A stretch of DNA of 64,000 nt from Psychrobacter luti (GTDB lineage Bacteria; Pseudomonadota; Gammaproteobacteria; Pseudomonadales; Moraxellaceae): assembly GCF_014192115.1 (NCBI RefSeq), contig NZ_JACHXL010000001.1, positions 588,788 through 652,787 of the forward strand. The letters run 5' to 3'. Below the pieces are notes generated by a model. The model saw only the letters and a program-made list of their open reading frames with translations, did not search any database and was not told the DNA's origin. The number at the start of each line of letters is the position of its first letter. Position 1 is the first letter of the stretch. This document shows, in pieces, positions 1-8,933 of this stretch. Made by a program: the position numbers and the translations under genes.

Positions 1-32
1 TTTTATACCGACTTTTGACACATTAGGCACCC

Positions 33-1436
33 ATGGCAGACAACGAAAAAACCGACGAATTACTCAATCAGACACCGCCGCACAATATCGATATTGAGAA
101 GGCTTTACTGGCGTCTTTGATGAGTATCGAAGAGGCATACGATAAGATTGCAGATATCGTCACTAAAGACGATTTTTATGCGGGGCGACATCAGTATATT
201 TTTGACGCTATTGCGCATTTGGCAGCGGTCAACGAGCCTTATGATACAGTTATGGTACATGACTGGTTAGAAGCACAAAAACTGCTTAAAGGTGCCGGTG
301 GCGACAGCTACTTAGCCGATATTTTAAGCCAAAGCCCTGCCACCTTGTTTAACCTCACCGCTTATGCACAGCGCGTACGCGAGTTATCGACCTTACGCCA
401 GCTGATTACTACTGGCAATGACATGCTGACTCTTGCCTATAACCCCAAAGACCAAACAGTAAGCGACATTTTAGACAATGTCGAAGCAAAAATATTTAGT
501 ATTAATGAGCAACATAATAAACGCGCAGAACAGCGTGGGCCTGTTGGCATTACCTCGGTATTGACCAATGTCATTGATAAAATCCAAGAGCTAAAATCCA
601 ACCCCGATGGCATGATTGGTTTGCAAACGCCGTTTGTTGAGCTAAACAATAAAACCCAAGGTTTACAAGCGGGGGATTTAATTATTGTAGCGGCGCGTCC
701 TTCTATGGGTAAAACCACCTTTGCTATGAACTTAGCAGAAGGTGTTTTATTTAACGAAGATTTACCCGTAGTGGTGTTCTCGATGGAAATGCCCGCAGAA
801 TCTATCGTCATGCGTTTGCTGTCCTCATGGGGCGCGATTAATCAGACGCACTTGCGTTCTGGACAAATGAACGAAGATGAATGGGCAAAAATGATGAACG
901 CCATTCAGCATCTGCAGTCTAAACACTTATATATTGATGACAGTACTGCCCTGCCGCCCTCTGAGCTGCGTTCGCGCTGCCGCCGTATCGCCAAAAACCA
1001 TGATGGCAAGCTTGGCGCTATCATTGTCGATTATCTGCAGCTGATGAAAGTACCTAATCTTGATGGTAACCGTGTTGGAGAAATCTCTGAGATTTCTCGT
1101 AGCTTAAAAGCCTTGGCTCGTGAGCTTGAATGTCCGGTTATCGCCTTATCACAGCTTAACCGTAGTCTGGAGAACCGTCCTAATAAGCGTCCTATTATGT
1201 CGGATTTACGTGAATCAGGTGCGATTGAGCAGGATGCCGATTTGATTATGTTTATTTACCGCGATGAGGTTTATAATGAAAACTCAGACCACAAAGGCGT
1301 GGCTGAAATCATTATTGGTAAACAGCGTAACGGTCCTATCGGCACTATACGCTTGGGCTTTGAAGGTCAATTTACCCGCTTTATCAACCTGACGCCAGAA
1401 TACTATCAAAACGTCAGCTTTGAAAATGATGAGTAA
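33..1436 (+). CDS. dnaB: Replicative DNA helicase DnaB
   Basis: Hexameric 5'-3' helicase that unwinds the replication fork and recruits primase. The 467-residue length is normal for DnaB. The N-terminal domain (about 15-120) precedes a RecA-type ATPase domain with a Walker A ARPSMGKT near residues 221-228 and a Walker B-type IIVDYLQLM near 328-336. The segment LSQLNRSLE followed by RPIMSDLRESGAIEQDAD is the usual DnaB signature. ATG start; a clear intrinsic terminator follows. No intein or insertion is visible. Whether it is cotranscribed with upstream genes (rpsR/rplI in many relatives) cannot be seen because the window starts 32 bases before it. Recognition is very secure. Confidence 0.97.
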   Translation: MADNEKTDELLNQTPPHNIDIEKALLASLMSIEEAYDKIADIVTKDDFYAGRHQYIFDAIAHLAAVNEPYDTVMVHDWLEAQKLLKGAGGDSYLADILSQSPATLFNLTAYAQRVRELSTLRQLITTGNDMLTLAYNPKDQTVSDILDNVEAKIFSINEQHNKRAEQRGPVGITSVLTNVIDKIQELKSNPDGMIGLQTPFVELNNKTQGLQAGDLIIVAARPSMGKTTFAMNLAEGVLFNEDLPVVVFSMEMPAESIVMRLLSSWGAINQTHLRSGQMNEDEWAKMMNAIQHLQSKHLYIDDSTALPPSELRSRCRRIAKNHDGKLGAIIVDYLQLMKVPNLDGNRVGEISEISRSLKALARELECPVIALSQLNRSLENRPNKRPIMSDLRESGAIEQDADLIMFIYRDEVYNENSDHKGVAEIIIGKQRNGPIGTIRLGFEGQFTRFINLTPEYYQNVSFENDE

Positions 1437-1515
1437 TAAGCTTAGTAAATAATCAGCTGGATAAATAATAAATTAAACGAACGTTACGCTTAATCAGCAA
1501 CTAGCCATAAAACTA

Positions 1516-1556
1516 GCCAGTGCGTCATCAACCCAATTGATGACGCACTGGCTTTA
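1516..1556 (+). terminator. Intrinsic terminator after dnaB
   Basis: Perfect 15-bp stem (1516-1530 with 1538-1552) around a 7-nt loop, followed by TTTATT. It closes the dnaB transcript and separates it from alr. Confidence 0.9.
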
Positions 1557-1642
1557 TTGCTTTATCACATTCCTAATAACACCGTTTTTTTAATGAAATC
1601 GTCTTACTAATAAAAATAACTTTGCTAATAGAGAAGGCCATT

Positions 1643-2761
1643 ATGCGCACTATCACAATCAAACCAGCAGCCATCACTCATAACTTGGCTCAAGTTAAAA
1701 AACTGGCACCAAAGTCCAAAGTCCTTGCTATGGTCAAAGCCAATGCCTATGGTCATGGCGTGGCAGCTGTCCTGCCAGCATTACAACAAGCCGAACCACA
1801 GGCAGATGGTATCGGCGTCGCAACCTTGATAGAAGCACTAGAAGCCCGTCAATTGGGTTGGGATAAAACCATTGGTCTAATCGAAGGCGCCTTTACTAAA
1901 GATGAATGGCAGCTGGCGATTGAGCATGATATTAGCTGCGTGATTCATCATGAGCCACAATTAACGTGGGCATTAGAAAATACCCCATCTACAAATAGCG
2001 CGACCCGTGTGGTTTGGCTTAAGTACAATACAGGCATGAACCGCTTAGGCTTTAATGACCAAACCCTTATTCCAGCAGCTAAACGTCTGCATGAAGCGGG
2101 TTATCAGCTTATTCTAACCACCCACTTTGCTAATGCCGATGACCGTACTCACCCTCTAAACACCATTCAGATTCAGCGTTTTAACGACATGCTGCACATC
2201 CTAAAAGAAACGGTTAGCAGCGATGTACAAGGCTCCTTGTGCAACTCAGCGGGTATCGTCAATTTTCCAAAATATCACCACGACTGGGTGCGTCCGGGCA
2301 TCATGCTCTACGGGAGTACGCCGGTTATTGATAAAAGTGCGTGTGATTTGGACTTACAGCCAGCGATGGAGTTTAGCGCACAGATTATCGCCTTACAAAC
2401 AGTCAACGCCGGCGATGGTATTGGTTATGGCAGCCGCTGGACCGCGATGCAGAATACCAAAACGGCTTTGGTCAGTATCGGGTATGGCGACGGCTATCCA
2501 CGGGTGGTGAGTGATAACACCTATGTCTCTGTTATTGATGCCATAAACCATCATAGCTATCCATGCGCAGTAGTCGGACGAGTGGCAATGGATATGATTG
2601 TCATTGATGTCAGTGCCGTACCAGAAAGCGTGGCTTTAAATAGTCAGGTTATACTTTGGGGTGACGCGCCGCATGTCGATGAAGTCGCTGCTCACGCTGA
2701 TACCATTAGCTATGAGTTACTATGCCGCCTAAGCGCTCGCCCGACTCGGACAATAGCATAG
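1643..2761 (+). CDS. alr: Alanine racemase
   Basis: PLP enzyme converting L-alanine to D-alanine for peptidoglycan, acting in the cytoplasm. The PLP lysine lies in MVKANAYGHG (K32), the classic alanine racemase signature. The N-terminal barrel runs to about residue 240; the C-terminal beta domain carries GIGYGSRW with the catalytic tyrosine and ends with the family-typical SYELLCRLSARP. An upstream in-frame TTG at 1622 would add seven residues, but the ATG at 1643 has a GAGAAGG ribosome site at 1631-1637, so I use 1643 (372 residues, the normal size). It follows dnaB, a frequent arrangement in gammaproteobacteria, but has its own transcription unit after the terminator. Confidence 0.96.
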   Translation: MRTITIKPAAITHNLAQVKKLAPKSKVLAMVKANAYGHGVAAVLPALQQAEPQADGIGVATLIEALEARQLGWDKTIGLIEGAFTKDEWQLAIEHDISCVIHHEPQLTWALENTPSTNSATRVVWLKYNTGMNRLGFNDQTLIPAAKRLHEAGYQLILTTHFANADDRTHPLNTIQIQRFNDMLHILKETVSSDVQGSLCNSAGIVNFPKYHHDWVRPGIMLYGSTPVIDKSACDLDLQPAMEFSAQIIALQTVNAGDGIGYGSRWTAMQNTKTALVSIGYGDGYPRVVSDNTYVSVIDAINHHSYPCAVVGRVAMDMIVIDVSAVPESVALNSQVILWGDAPHVDEVAAHADTISYELLCRLSARPTRTIA

Positions 2762-2819
2762 TCGATAAAAATTAATGTGATGACTGTTTGCGAGACTGAT
2801 AAACATGGCAAATTGGACA

Positions 2820-2847
2820 TTTACATTAAGCCCAATTGCGCTATACT
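2820..2847 (+). promoter_or_regulatory. Predicted sigma-70 promoter of argF
   Basis: TTTACA (2820-2825), 16-bp spacer, TATACT (2842-2847). The predicted start near 2854 leaves a leader of about 86 nt before the argF ATG. I see no clear ArgR palindrome. Confidence 0.55.
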
Positions 2848-2939
2848 AAAAGTTTGTTGTCACCCCAGTATGCGCACTGACGCGATGCTATTGAAGAATG
2901 ATAACGTTTCATTGACTGCGATCGACTGCTAGGATTACT

Positions 2940-3863
2940 ATGAGTTTGCGCCATTTTTTGACCCTATCTGATTTAACCAAACAAGAACTAGAAAACCTAA
3001 TCAAACGCGCGAGCGAACTGCGTAAGATGCAACATGCTGGCGAGATATATCAGCCCTTTGTGGGTCGTACGCTTGGCATGATATTTGAAAAATCATCCAC
3101 CCGTACGCGTATCTCATTTGAGACTGGCATGGGTCAGTTTGGCGGTAATGCTATCTTTTTATCGCCAAATGATACCCAGTTGGGGCGCGGTGAGCCGCTA
3201 GAAGATTCCGCTCGTGTCATCTCCAGCATGGTCGATATCATCATGATTCGTACCTTTGGGCACGAAAAGGTTGAGACCTTTGCCGAATACTCAAGCGTTC
3301 CGATTATCAACGCGCTCACTGATGAATTTCATCCATGCCAGCTACTTGCTGATATGCAGACTTATTATGAGCATCGCGGTAGTATCGAAAATAAAATCGT
3401 CACTTGGGTCGGTGATGGCAACAATATGTGCGCCTCCTACATGCAAGCGGCCAATCAGTTTGGTTTTGAGCTACGTGTAGCAGCCCCGTATGGGTTTGAG
3501 CCTGACCCTGAGCTGATGAAACGCTTTTCACATTGCGTGAGTATTGTTGAAAACGTACAAGAAGCCGCGAAAGATTCAAACTTAATTGTCACCGATGTAT
3601 GGGCAAGTATGGGACAAGAGTCTGAACAAAATACTCGTGCGCGCCGTTTCGCTTCTTATCAAGTCACGCCGTCACTACTTGATAAAGCAGATCCTGAAGT
3701 GGTCTTTATGCATTGCTTGCCTGCGCACCGCGGCGAAGAAATTTCTCATGATATGCTAGATGACCCACGCTCTGTCGTTTGGCATGAAGCCGAAAATCGC
3801 TTACATGCGCAAAAAGCCTTGATGGAGTTTTTATTAAAAGATAAAATCAAGCTGCCTGCCTAA
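2940..3863 (+). CDS. argF: Ornithine carbamoyltransferase
   Basis: Makes citrulline from ornithine and carbamoyl phosphate in arginine biosynthesis. The carbamoyl phosphate loop SSTRTR is at residues 52-57, HPCQ at 131-134 and the ornithine-binding [10 protein letters not shown] near 260-270. These separate it from aspartate carbamoyltransferase and from catabolic enzymes with much longer sequences. At 307 residues it matches the anabolic trimeric type. Single gene with its own predicted promoter upstream and a bidirectional terminator downstream facing rpiA. Weak ribosome site (TAGGA). Confidence 0.95.
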   Translation: MSLRHFLTLSDLTKQELENLIKRASELRKMQHAGEIYQPFVGRTLGMIFEKSSTRTRISFETGMGQFGGNAIFLSPNDTQLGRGEPLEDSARVISSMVDIIMIRTFGHEKVETFAEYSSVPIINALTDEFHPCQLLADMQTYYEHRGSIENKIVTWVGDGNNMCASYMQAANQFGFELRVAAPYGFEPDPELMKRFSHCVSIVENVQEAAKDSNLIVTDVWASMGQESEQNTRARRFASYQVTPSLLDKADPEVVFMHCLPAHRGEEISHDMLDDPRSVVWHEAENRLHAQKALMEFLLKDKIKLPA

Positions 3864-3927
3864 AAACAGGCTGCTAAAGAATATAACGTGAAATACTTAT
3901 ATACTAGTAGGTATAAGAATAGAACGT

Positions 3928-3969
3928 AAAAAAAGGCAGAGCCCATTTATAGCGCTCTGCCTTTTTATT
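3928..3969. terminator. Bidirectional terminator between argF and rpiA
   Basis: GGCAGAGC (3935-3942) pairs with GCTCTGCC (3954-3961), with an A-run on the left and a T-run on the right, so it can terminate both convergent genes. Confidence 0.9.
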
Positions 3970-4010
3970 ATTTACGGCTTTATTTATTGATAAACTATAG
4001 CATTAATAAA

Positions 4011-4670
4011 TTAACGCATTAAAGTCGTCACGCCATTACTGCCCGCTTTTAATAATACATCAGCTTGATTGGCAGCAAAGATACCATTACAGACCACACC
4101 AACGATATTGTTTAATTGCTGCTCTAGCGCTAGCGGGTTACTGACATCTAAGTCATAGGTATCTAAAATGACATTGCCATAATCAGTGACAAAATCTTCA
4201 CGATATACTGGCTCACCGCCCAAACGGGCTAATTGCCTAGCTACATACGAGCGCGCTTGTGGAAGCACTTCTATCGGTACTGGAAATTCGCGGCCCAACC
4301 ATTCCACGCTTTTGCTTTCATCAACCATGCAGACAAATTTGTTTGAGGCTGCAGCAACAATTTTCTCACGTGTCAGTGCGCCGCCGCCACCTTTAATCAA
4401 TTGCAAATGCTCATTTACCTCATCAGCACCATCAATATACACATCAAGCTGACCAGCAAAGTTTAAATCGACGATTTCGATACCAAGGGCACGAAGCTTA
4501 TCTTCGGTGACCTGTGAGCTTGCAACCGCGCCAGCAAGCCTTAATGTCGGCAACAATTCAATCAAACAGTTAACCGTACTGCCCGTCCCGACCCCAAGTA
4601 TCATGTCATCTTCGATATAGCTTAGGGCAGCTTTGGCTGCAGCTTGCTTTTGTGCTTGCTGATCACTCAT
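4011..4670 (-). CDS. rpiA: Ribose-5-phosphate isomerase A
   Basis: Interconverts ribose-5-phosphate and ribulose-5-phosphate in the non-oxidative pentose phosphate pathway. Family signatures are visible in order: [12 protein letters not shown] (phosphate-binding), DGADEVN with the catalytic aspartate, [12 protein letters not shown] and the C-terminal GNVILDTY. An in-frame GTG 30 bases upstream exists, but the second of two adjacent ATGs (4670) sits 6 nt from AAGGA and gives 219 residues, exactly the usual RpiA length; the first ATG (4673) is only 3 nt from it. Convergent with argF. A 17-bp tandem duplication lies just upstream (4704-4737). Confidence 0.95.
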   Translation of the reverse strand: MSDQQAQKQAAAKAALSYIEDDMILGVGTGSTVNCLIELLPTLRLAGAVASSQVTEDKLRALGIEIVDLNFAGQLDVYIDGADEVNEHLQLIKGGGGALTREKIVAAASNKFVCMVDESKSVEWLGREFPVPIEVLPQARSYVARQLARLGGEPVYREDFVTDYGNVILDTYDLDVSNPLALEQQLNNIVGVVCNGIFAANQADVLLKAGSNGVTTLMR

Positions 4671-4703
4671 CATAAATCCTTGGAAAAATAAACGTCTCAC
4701 TCT

Positions 4704-4737
4704 AAAAGAGCTAAAATGATAAAAGAGGTAAAATGCG
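4704..4737. repeat. Two tandem 17-bp repeats upstream of rpiA
   Basis: AAAAGAGCTAAAATGAT (4704-4720) is followed directly by AAAAGAGGTAAAATGCG (4721-4737), 14 of 17 identical. About 34 bp before the rpiA start, one of many such short arrays in this window. Confidence 0.8.
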
Positions 4738-5011
4738 CACTTATTATAACCGATGGCTTTATGCGATGTTAGCGTAAAACCTATTCTAAATACTCATTCC
4801 CCAATCTTATTGCTCATACTTACTTGAATGTATTGATGGCTTGGCTAATATCGTTTGACTGAGATTGTGTGATTCAAATTTTACGATCATATGTCTGTTA
4901 TGATTTAGCTTTCAATATTTAACACTCATAAAAAATTAAAACCTAAAAGTCATGATAAAAAACTCCCTATAAAATTTGCAATTGTGTCTTGCAAGATAGT
5001 CAAAATCAGCA

Positions 5012-5073
5012 TAGGCTAATCTATTTCGTTTTTAGGCTAATCTATACGGGTTTATAGCTGATAATTTATAAAC
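5012..5073. promoter_or_regulatory. Direct repeat pair and inverted repeat upstream of ilvA
   Basis: TAGGCTAATCTAT occurs exactly twice (5012-5024 and 5033-5045) with starts 21 bp apart, that is two helical turns, so both copies face the same side of the DNA. GTTTATA (5050-5056) and TATAAAC (5067-5073) then form a 7-bp inverted repeat 60 bp before the ilvA ATG. Candidate operator and/or leader hairpin; the protein that would bind is unknown. The rest of the 4738-5132 intergenic region is AT-rich with nothing else recognisable. Confidence 0.5.
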
Positions 5074-5132
5074 ACTGAATTGATAGCCATTTGCACCTCT
5101 TTTATTCATCTTCACTCAATTTAGGAATCATT

Positions 5133-6686
5133 ATGCTGTCACACTGGGTACGAGCCATCCTGCAAGCCACCGTCTATGACGTTGCTATTCAAACACCACT
5201 TGAATCGGCACCCAAGCTGACCCAACGTTTTGCTAATGATATTCGATTTAAGCGTGAAGATTTACAGCCAGTAAAATCCTTTAAATTACGCGGCGCTTAT
5301 AACCGTATTAGCCAACTGAGCGATGCGCAAAAAGCGCGCGGCGTCATTTGTGCCTCAGCCGGCAACCATGCCCAAGGCGTTGCTTATTCTGCCCGTAAGC
5401 TTGCGCTCAATAACATCATCGTAATGCCAACCACCACACCCGATATCAAAGTAGATGCTGTCAGAGCACTGGGCGGCAATGTCGACTTATATGGTGATAG
5501 CTTTGATGAAGCCAACCGTTATGCAATCAATCGTGCTGAGACCGAAGGCCTAACCTTTATCCCTCCTTATGACGATGAGTTAGTTATCGCTGGACAAGGC
5601 ACTATCGGACTTGAGCTGACCCAGCAGTGGCGTAATATGGATTATGTGTTCGTTGCGGTTGGCGGCGGCGGGCTTATCTCTGGGGTTGCAGCCTTTCTAG
5701 GTGAGGTCGCGCCGCATGTCAAAGTCATCGCCGTAGAAGCGGAACAATCAGCCTCCCTCAAAGCAGCGCTTGAAGCAAATGAGCGGGTCAAGCTGAAACA
5801 AGTCGGATTGTTCGTCGATGGTGTCGCAGTCGCCCAAATTGGCGAGCTCCCTTTCGATATTGTCCGTATGCAAAAAAGTGATAAATCAGGCCCATTGGTC
5901 GAGCCCGAAGTGGTCACTTGTACCAATGATGAAGTCTGTGCCGCGGTCAAAGATATCTTTGAAGAAAACCGTAGCATTGTTGAACCTGCTGGCGCATTAC
6001 CCGTTGCGGGCATGAAAAAATATATCGAAGCCAACAACTTACAAGGTAAAAATTGCGTCAGCATCATCTGCGGTGCCAATATGAACTTTGACCGCTTGCG
6101 TTATATCGCTGAGCGTACTGAAATTGGTGAGAAAAAAGAAGCCATCTTTGGCGTGACAATTCCTGAGCAAACGGGTGCCTTCTTAAACTTCTGTCGTAGC
6201 TTGCATGGACGTAATATCACCGAGTTTAACTACCGTGCTGATAGCAAAAAATCACCAGACTCGATGGAGCCTGCGGCAATTTTTGTCGGTATCGCTCTAA
6301 AAGAAGGCGACAAAGAGCGTCAAACCATCAGCAAGCAATTGGCAGACGATGGTTATACGGCACACGACTTAACCGATGATGATATCGCCAAATCACATAT
6401 CCGTTATTTGATCGGTGGTCATGCGCATGTCGAAAACGAGCAATTATTCAACGTAGTGTTCCCTGAACGCCCGGGCGCATTGCTGACTTTCTTAGAAAAA
6501 CTTGGCGACGACTTTAATATCACCTTATTCCATTATCGCAATCATGGCGCTGCTGAAGGTCGCGTGCTGGTCGGCGTGCAAGCCTCTGAGGGTAACTCTC
6601 GCCAGCTGCAAGATGCGCTTCTTGATATCGGCTACGACTGCACTATGCTCAATGACAACATTGGTTATCAGTTGTTTTTAAAATAG
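5133..6686 (+). CDS. ilvA: Biosynthetic L-threonine ammonia-lyase
   Basis: PLP enzyme deaminating threonine to 2-oxobutyrate, the first step of isoleucine synthesis. The catalytic domain (about 1-325) has the PLP lysine in KSFKLRGAYN (K51) and the phosphate-binding GGGGLISG. Two ACT-like regulatory modules follow (about 330-415 and 425-510), as in allosteric, isoleucine-inhibited enzymes, so this is not the short catabolic TdcB type. The ATG at 5133 has AGGA 6 nt upstream; an upstream TTG (5091) lacks one. Length 517 matches E. coli IlvA (514). Monocistronic; direct repeats upstream may be regulatory. Confidence 0.95.
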   Translation: MLSHWVRAILQATVYDVAIQTPLESAPKLTQRFANDIRFKREDLQPVKSFKLRGAYNRISQLSDAQKARGVICASAGNHAQGVAYSARKLALNNIIVMPTTTPDIKVDAVRALGGNVDLYGDSFDEANRYAINRAETEGLTFIPPYDDELVIAGQGTIGLELTQQWRNMDYVFVAVGGGGLISGVAAFLGEVAPHVKVIAVEAEQSASLKAALEANERVKLKQVGLFVDGVAVAQIGELPFDIVRMQKSDKSGPLVEPEVVTCTNDEVCAAVKDIFEENRSIVEPAGALPVAGMKKYIEANNLQGKNCVSIICGANMNFDRLRYIAERTEIGEKKEAIFGVTIPEQTGAFLNFCRSLHGRNITEFNYRADSKKSPDSMEPAAIFVGIALKEGDKERQTISKQLADDGYTAHDLTDDDIAKSHIRYLIGGHAHVENEQLFNVVFPERPGALLTFLEKLGDDFNITLFHYRNHGAAEGRVLVGVQASEGNSRQLQDALLDIGYDCTMLNDNIGYQLFLK

Positions 6687-6766
6687 GTTTTTATAAGCAA
6701 CGATGATGACGCATTGTGAGCGGCTTATTTGACTAGAATTGGTCGCTTACTCATATTGAGAGTACT

Positions 6767-7447
6767 ATGCATATCCCTGCTGTTTTTACCGAAGACAATT
6801 TTGATAACATCATTGAATTTATCGCCATTAATCCGTTAGCGACCTTAGTTGCCCAAACTAAAGATGGCATCGAAGCTTGTCATATACCGCTGTTTTGGCA
6901 TAACGACCATGCTAAATTCAATGCAGATGTTGGCTCTGACTCTGCTTCTAATAAGTCACAAGGCTATCTTTATGGTCATTTTGGTCGTAAAAATCCTATT
7001 TACCAAGATGCTTTAACAAATAGTTCATGGTTAATCATTTTTCAAGATTCCGGACATTACATCAGCCCCAATTGGTATCCTAGTAAAGCAAAAACCCATA
7101 AAGAAGTACCAACATGGAATTATCAAAGCATCCATATTCAGTCTGAAATCGAGATGCTGGAAGACACCGGTACGCTGAAATGGATATTAGCAACCATGAC
7201 TGCACAGCAAGAGATGATATCCGATAACCCTTGGTCACTAAATGACGCGCCATCTGCTTATATCGATGCCATGTGTCGCGGTATTATTGGCTTTAGATTG
7301 CCTATCGATTCTATACAAGCTCAGTTTAAATTGAGCCAGAATAAAACCGTCGAAAATATTAATGGTGTGATAAACGGTTTAGCGGAGTTAAAAACAAACG
7401 ATGCTGCAGAAATGGCTACGAAAGTTGCTAATCAGAACATTGGCTAA
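6767..7447 (+). CDS. PaiB-type FMN-binding protein
   Basis: 226 residues matching the PaiB family (split-barrel flavin-binding fold; the Bacillus protein was described as a negative regulator of sporulation and protease genes). Typical segments are N-terminal PAVF.EDN, a central GHFGRKNP, the SPNWYPSK..HKEVPTWNY block, and C-terminal KLSQNK followed by a short helix. No helix-turn-helix is visible, so DNA binding is doubtful; a flavin or haem-related function is equally possible. Single gene 80 bp after ilvA with no terminator between, so read-through is possible. The annotated regulator role is family-based only. Confidence 0.85.
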   Translation: MHIPAVFTEDNFDNIIEFIAINPLATLVAQTKDGIEACHIPLFWHNDHAKFNADVGSDSASNKSQGYLYGHFGRKNPIYQDALTNSSWLIIFQDSGHYISPNWYPSKAKTHKEVPTWNYQSIHIQSEIEMLEDTGTLKWILATMTAQQEMISDNPWSLNDAPSAYIDAMCRGIIGFRLPIDSIQAQFKLSQNKTVENINGVINGLAELKTNDAAEMATKVANQNIG

Positions 7448-7568
7448 TTTCATTCTTCCGTATTCATCATAAAAACCTATTTTGAAATACTTTAATCGCT
7501 CACCGCTCTTTTAATCAGAAAAAACACCACCATTATTATCTTACGTTATTGATATCCATGAGGTTTTG

Positions 7569-8009
7569 ATGAGTAAACACAATAAAAACCACGATCAGCC
7601 CGGACATAGCCAACCAGATGCCGTGCGTATGCGTCTTGATAAATGGTTATGGGCCGCCCGATTTTATCGCACCCGCAACCTTGCCAAAGAAGCCATCGAA
7701 AGCGGACGCGTCCATTATGCCGGGAGCCGCGTCAAAACCAGTAAAGAGATTGCTGTCGGAGATGAACTCAGTATTCGCCAAGGCTCAGCCACTGCGATGA
7801 CTGAGAAAACAGTGATTGTTGAAGCGCTAAGCGCACAACGTGGTAATGCGGCCACCGCCGAAGTATTATATTCAGAAACCGAGGAAAGCGAAGAGCGCCG
7901 CGCTTATTACGCTGAGCAGCGCAAACTTGCCAACCTTGCCCGTCCAGATAATAAACCCAATAAGAAAGAACGTCGTGATTTACAACGCTTCAAACACAAC
8001 CAAGACTAA
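7569..8009 (+). CDS. hslR: Heat shock protein 15 (S4-domain RNA-binding protein)
   Basis: Hsp15 binds free 50S subunits carrying a nascent chain and helps recycle stalled ribosomes. The S4 domain covers roughly residues 18-75 (MRLDKWLWAARFYRTR, then IESGRVHYAGSRVK), followed by a charged Glu/Arg/Lys-rich tail (about 105-146), as in E. coli HslR. The ATG at 7569 is preceded by GAGG; the TTG directly before it is ignored. 146 residues, slightly longer than the E. coli protein (133). No heat-shock promoter was recognised upstream. Confidence 0.92.
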   Translation: MSKHNKNHDQPGHSQPDAVRMRLDKWLWAARFYRTRNLAKEAIESGRVHYAGSRVKTSKEIAVGDELSIRQGSATAMTEKTVIVEALSAQRGNAATAEVLYSETEESEERRAYYAEQRKLANLARPDNKPNKKERRDLQRFKHNQD

Positions 8010-8284
8010 GGTTATTATTCACTTTTATACGGCAACATCTTTAGCCCTAATAGGTTTTAACTATGAATAGTATTCATCAAGAGGGTTAGTACAGACTATT
8101 AGGGTCGGCAGCTTTTTACTATTACTGCTTAGTGTGACCACATTGTCTTACCTCTGCCCTTGCCATTCAACACATTAACCGTTACGCTGACAGCTAATTA
8201 ATTTACTCGATAACATGCTAATAAACCGCATTAACCATGCTGGTCTTGATAGCATGTTTTTTTGTTGTGATAAAAGGTTTTTAT

Positions 8285-8782
8285 ATGCCAATCAAAGCGT
8301 CTACTCCCTCCTCCGTTCTATTGGTTTGTTTGGGAAATATTTGTCGTTCACCGACCGCCGAAGAGATCTTTCGCCAGCAAGCAGCCATTGCAGGGCTAGC
8401 GATGAAAGTGGATTCAGCAGGGACTGGGGACTGGCATATTGGTCATGCACCTGATGTGCGGGCACAGCGCCATGCTAAAGCTCATGGTTATAACATCAGT
8501 AAGCTGGTTGCCCGTCAAGTAAGCGCTGATGACTTTCGCAAGTTTGATTTAATATTGGCGATGGATGCGCAAAACCTAGCCGACCTACAAGTTATCAAAG
8601 ACAGCATCAGCGACACAGATGGCAAGCTTGCCAAACTGGCACTATTTAGTGAAGAAGATCCAACCTATAGCGGCGACGATGTACCAGATCCTTATCAAGG
8701 TGATAGCGATGCTTTTGAAGAAGTCATTGAACGTATTGAGTCAAGCGCCCAAGCTTGGATTGAAAGTTGGAAGACTGCTTAG
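8285..8782 (+). CDS. Low-molecular-weight protein-tyrosine-phosphatase
   Basis: Cytoplasmic phosphatase of the arsenate-reductase-like fold. The P-loop CLGNICRSP near residue 15 gives the nucleophilic cysteine and the arginine of CX5RS; the general acid lies in DPYQGD near residue 135. The ATG at 8285 has AAAAGG at 8272-8277; the longer reading frame from 8237 would add an unlikely hydrophobic N-terminus. 165 residues is usual. No tyrosine kinase or exopolysaccharide genes are adjacent, so the substrate is unknown; a solitary copy of this type is common. The stop codon is the first unit of a short repeat array. Confidence 0.93.
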   Translation: MPIKASTPSSVLLVCLGNICRSPTAEEIFRQQAAIAGLAMKVDSAGTGDWHIGHAPDVRAQRHAKAHGYNISKLVARQVSADDFRKFDLILAMDAQNLADLQVIKDSISDTDGKLAKLALFSEEDPTYSGDDVPDPYQGDSDAFEEVIERIESSAQAWIESWKTA

Positions 8783-8845
8783 TAATGCTTAACGGCATTT
8801 AAGGTTTAGTAGTGATTAATAACGCTTAATAGTGCTTAGCAATAA
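8779..8845. repeat. Degenerate 10-bp tandem array after the phosphatase gene
   Basis: Units beginning TTA recur: TTAGTAATGC, TTAACGGCAT, a 7-base partial, then TTAGTAGTGA, TTAATAACGC, TTAATAGTGC, TTAGCAATAA. The first unit contains the phosphatase stop codon. The array lies between that gene and murB. Confidence 0.7.
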
Positions 8846-8933
8846 AGCGCCATATTTCTGCTCCTTTTATGCCGTGCATCCTTTATAATAAACACCGCAT
8901 GATTTCTTGTTTATTTGCCATATAGGCTATGTT

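Noticed and set aside
437-811. Minus-strand 124-codon ORF inside dnaB
   Set aside because: Fully antisense to dnaB with composition of a shadow frame; same for the antisense frames in ilvA, yebC, murB and ftsY.
6767-7447. PaiB gene as a helix-turn-helix regulator
   Set aside because: No helix-turn-helix is visible; the fold is a flavin-type split barrel, so a direct DNA-binding role is not supported.
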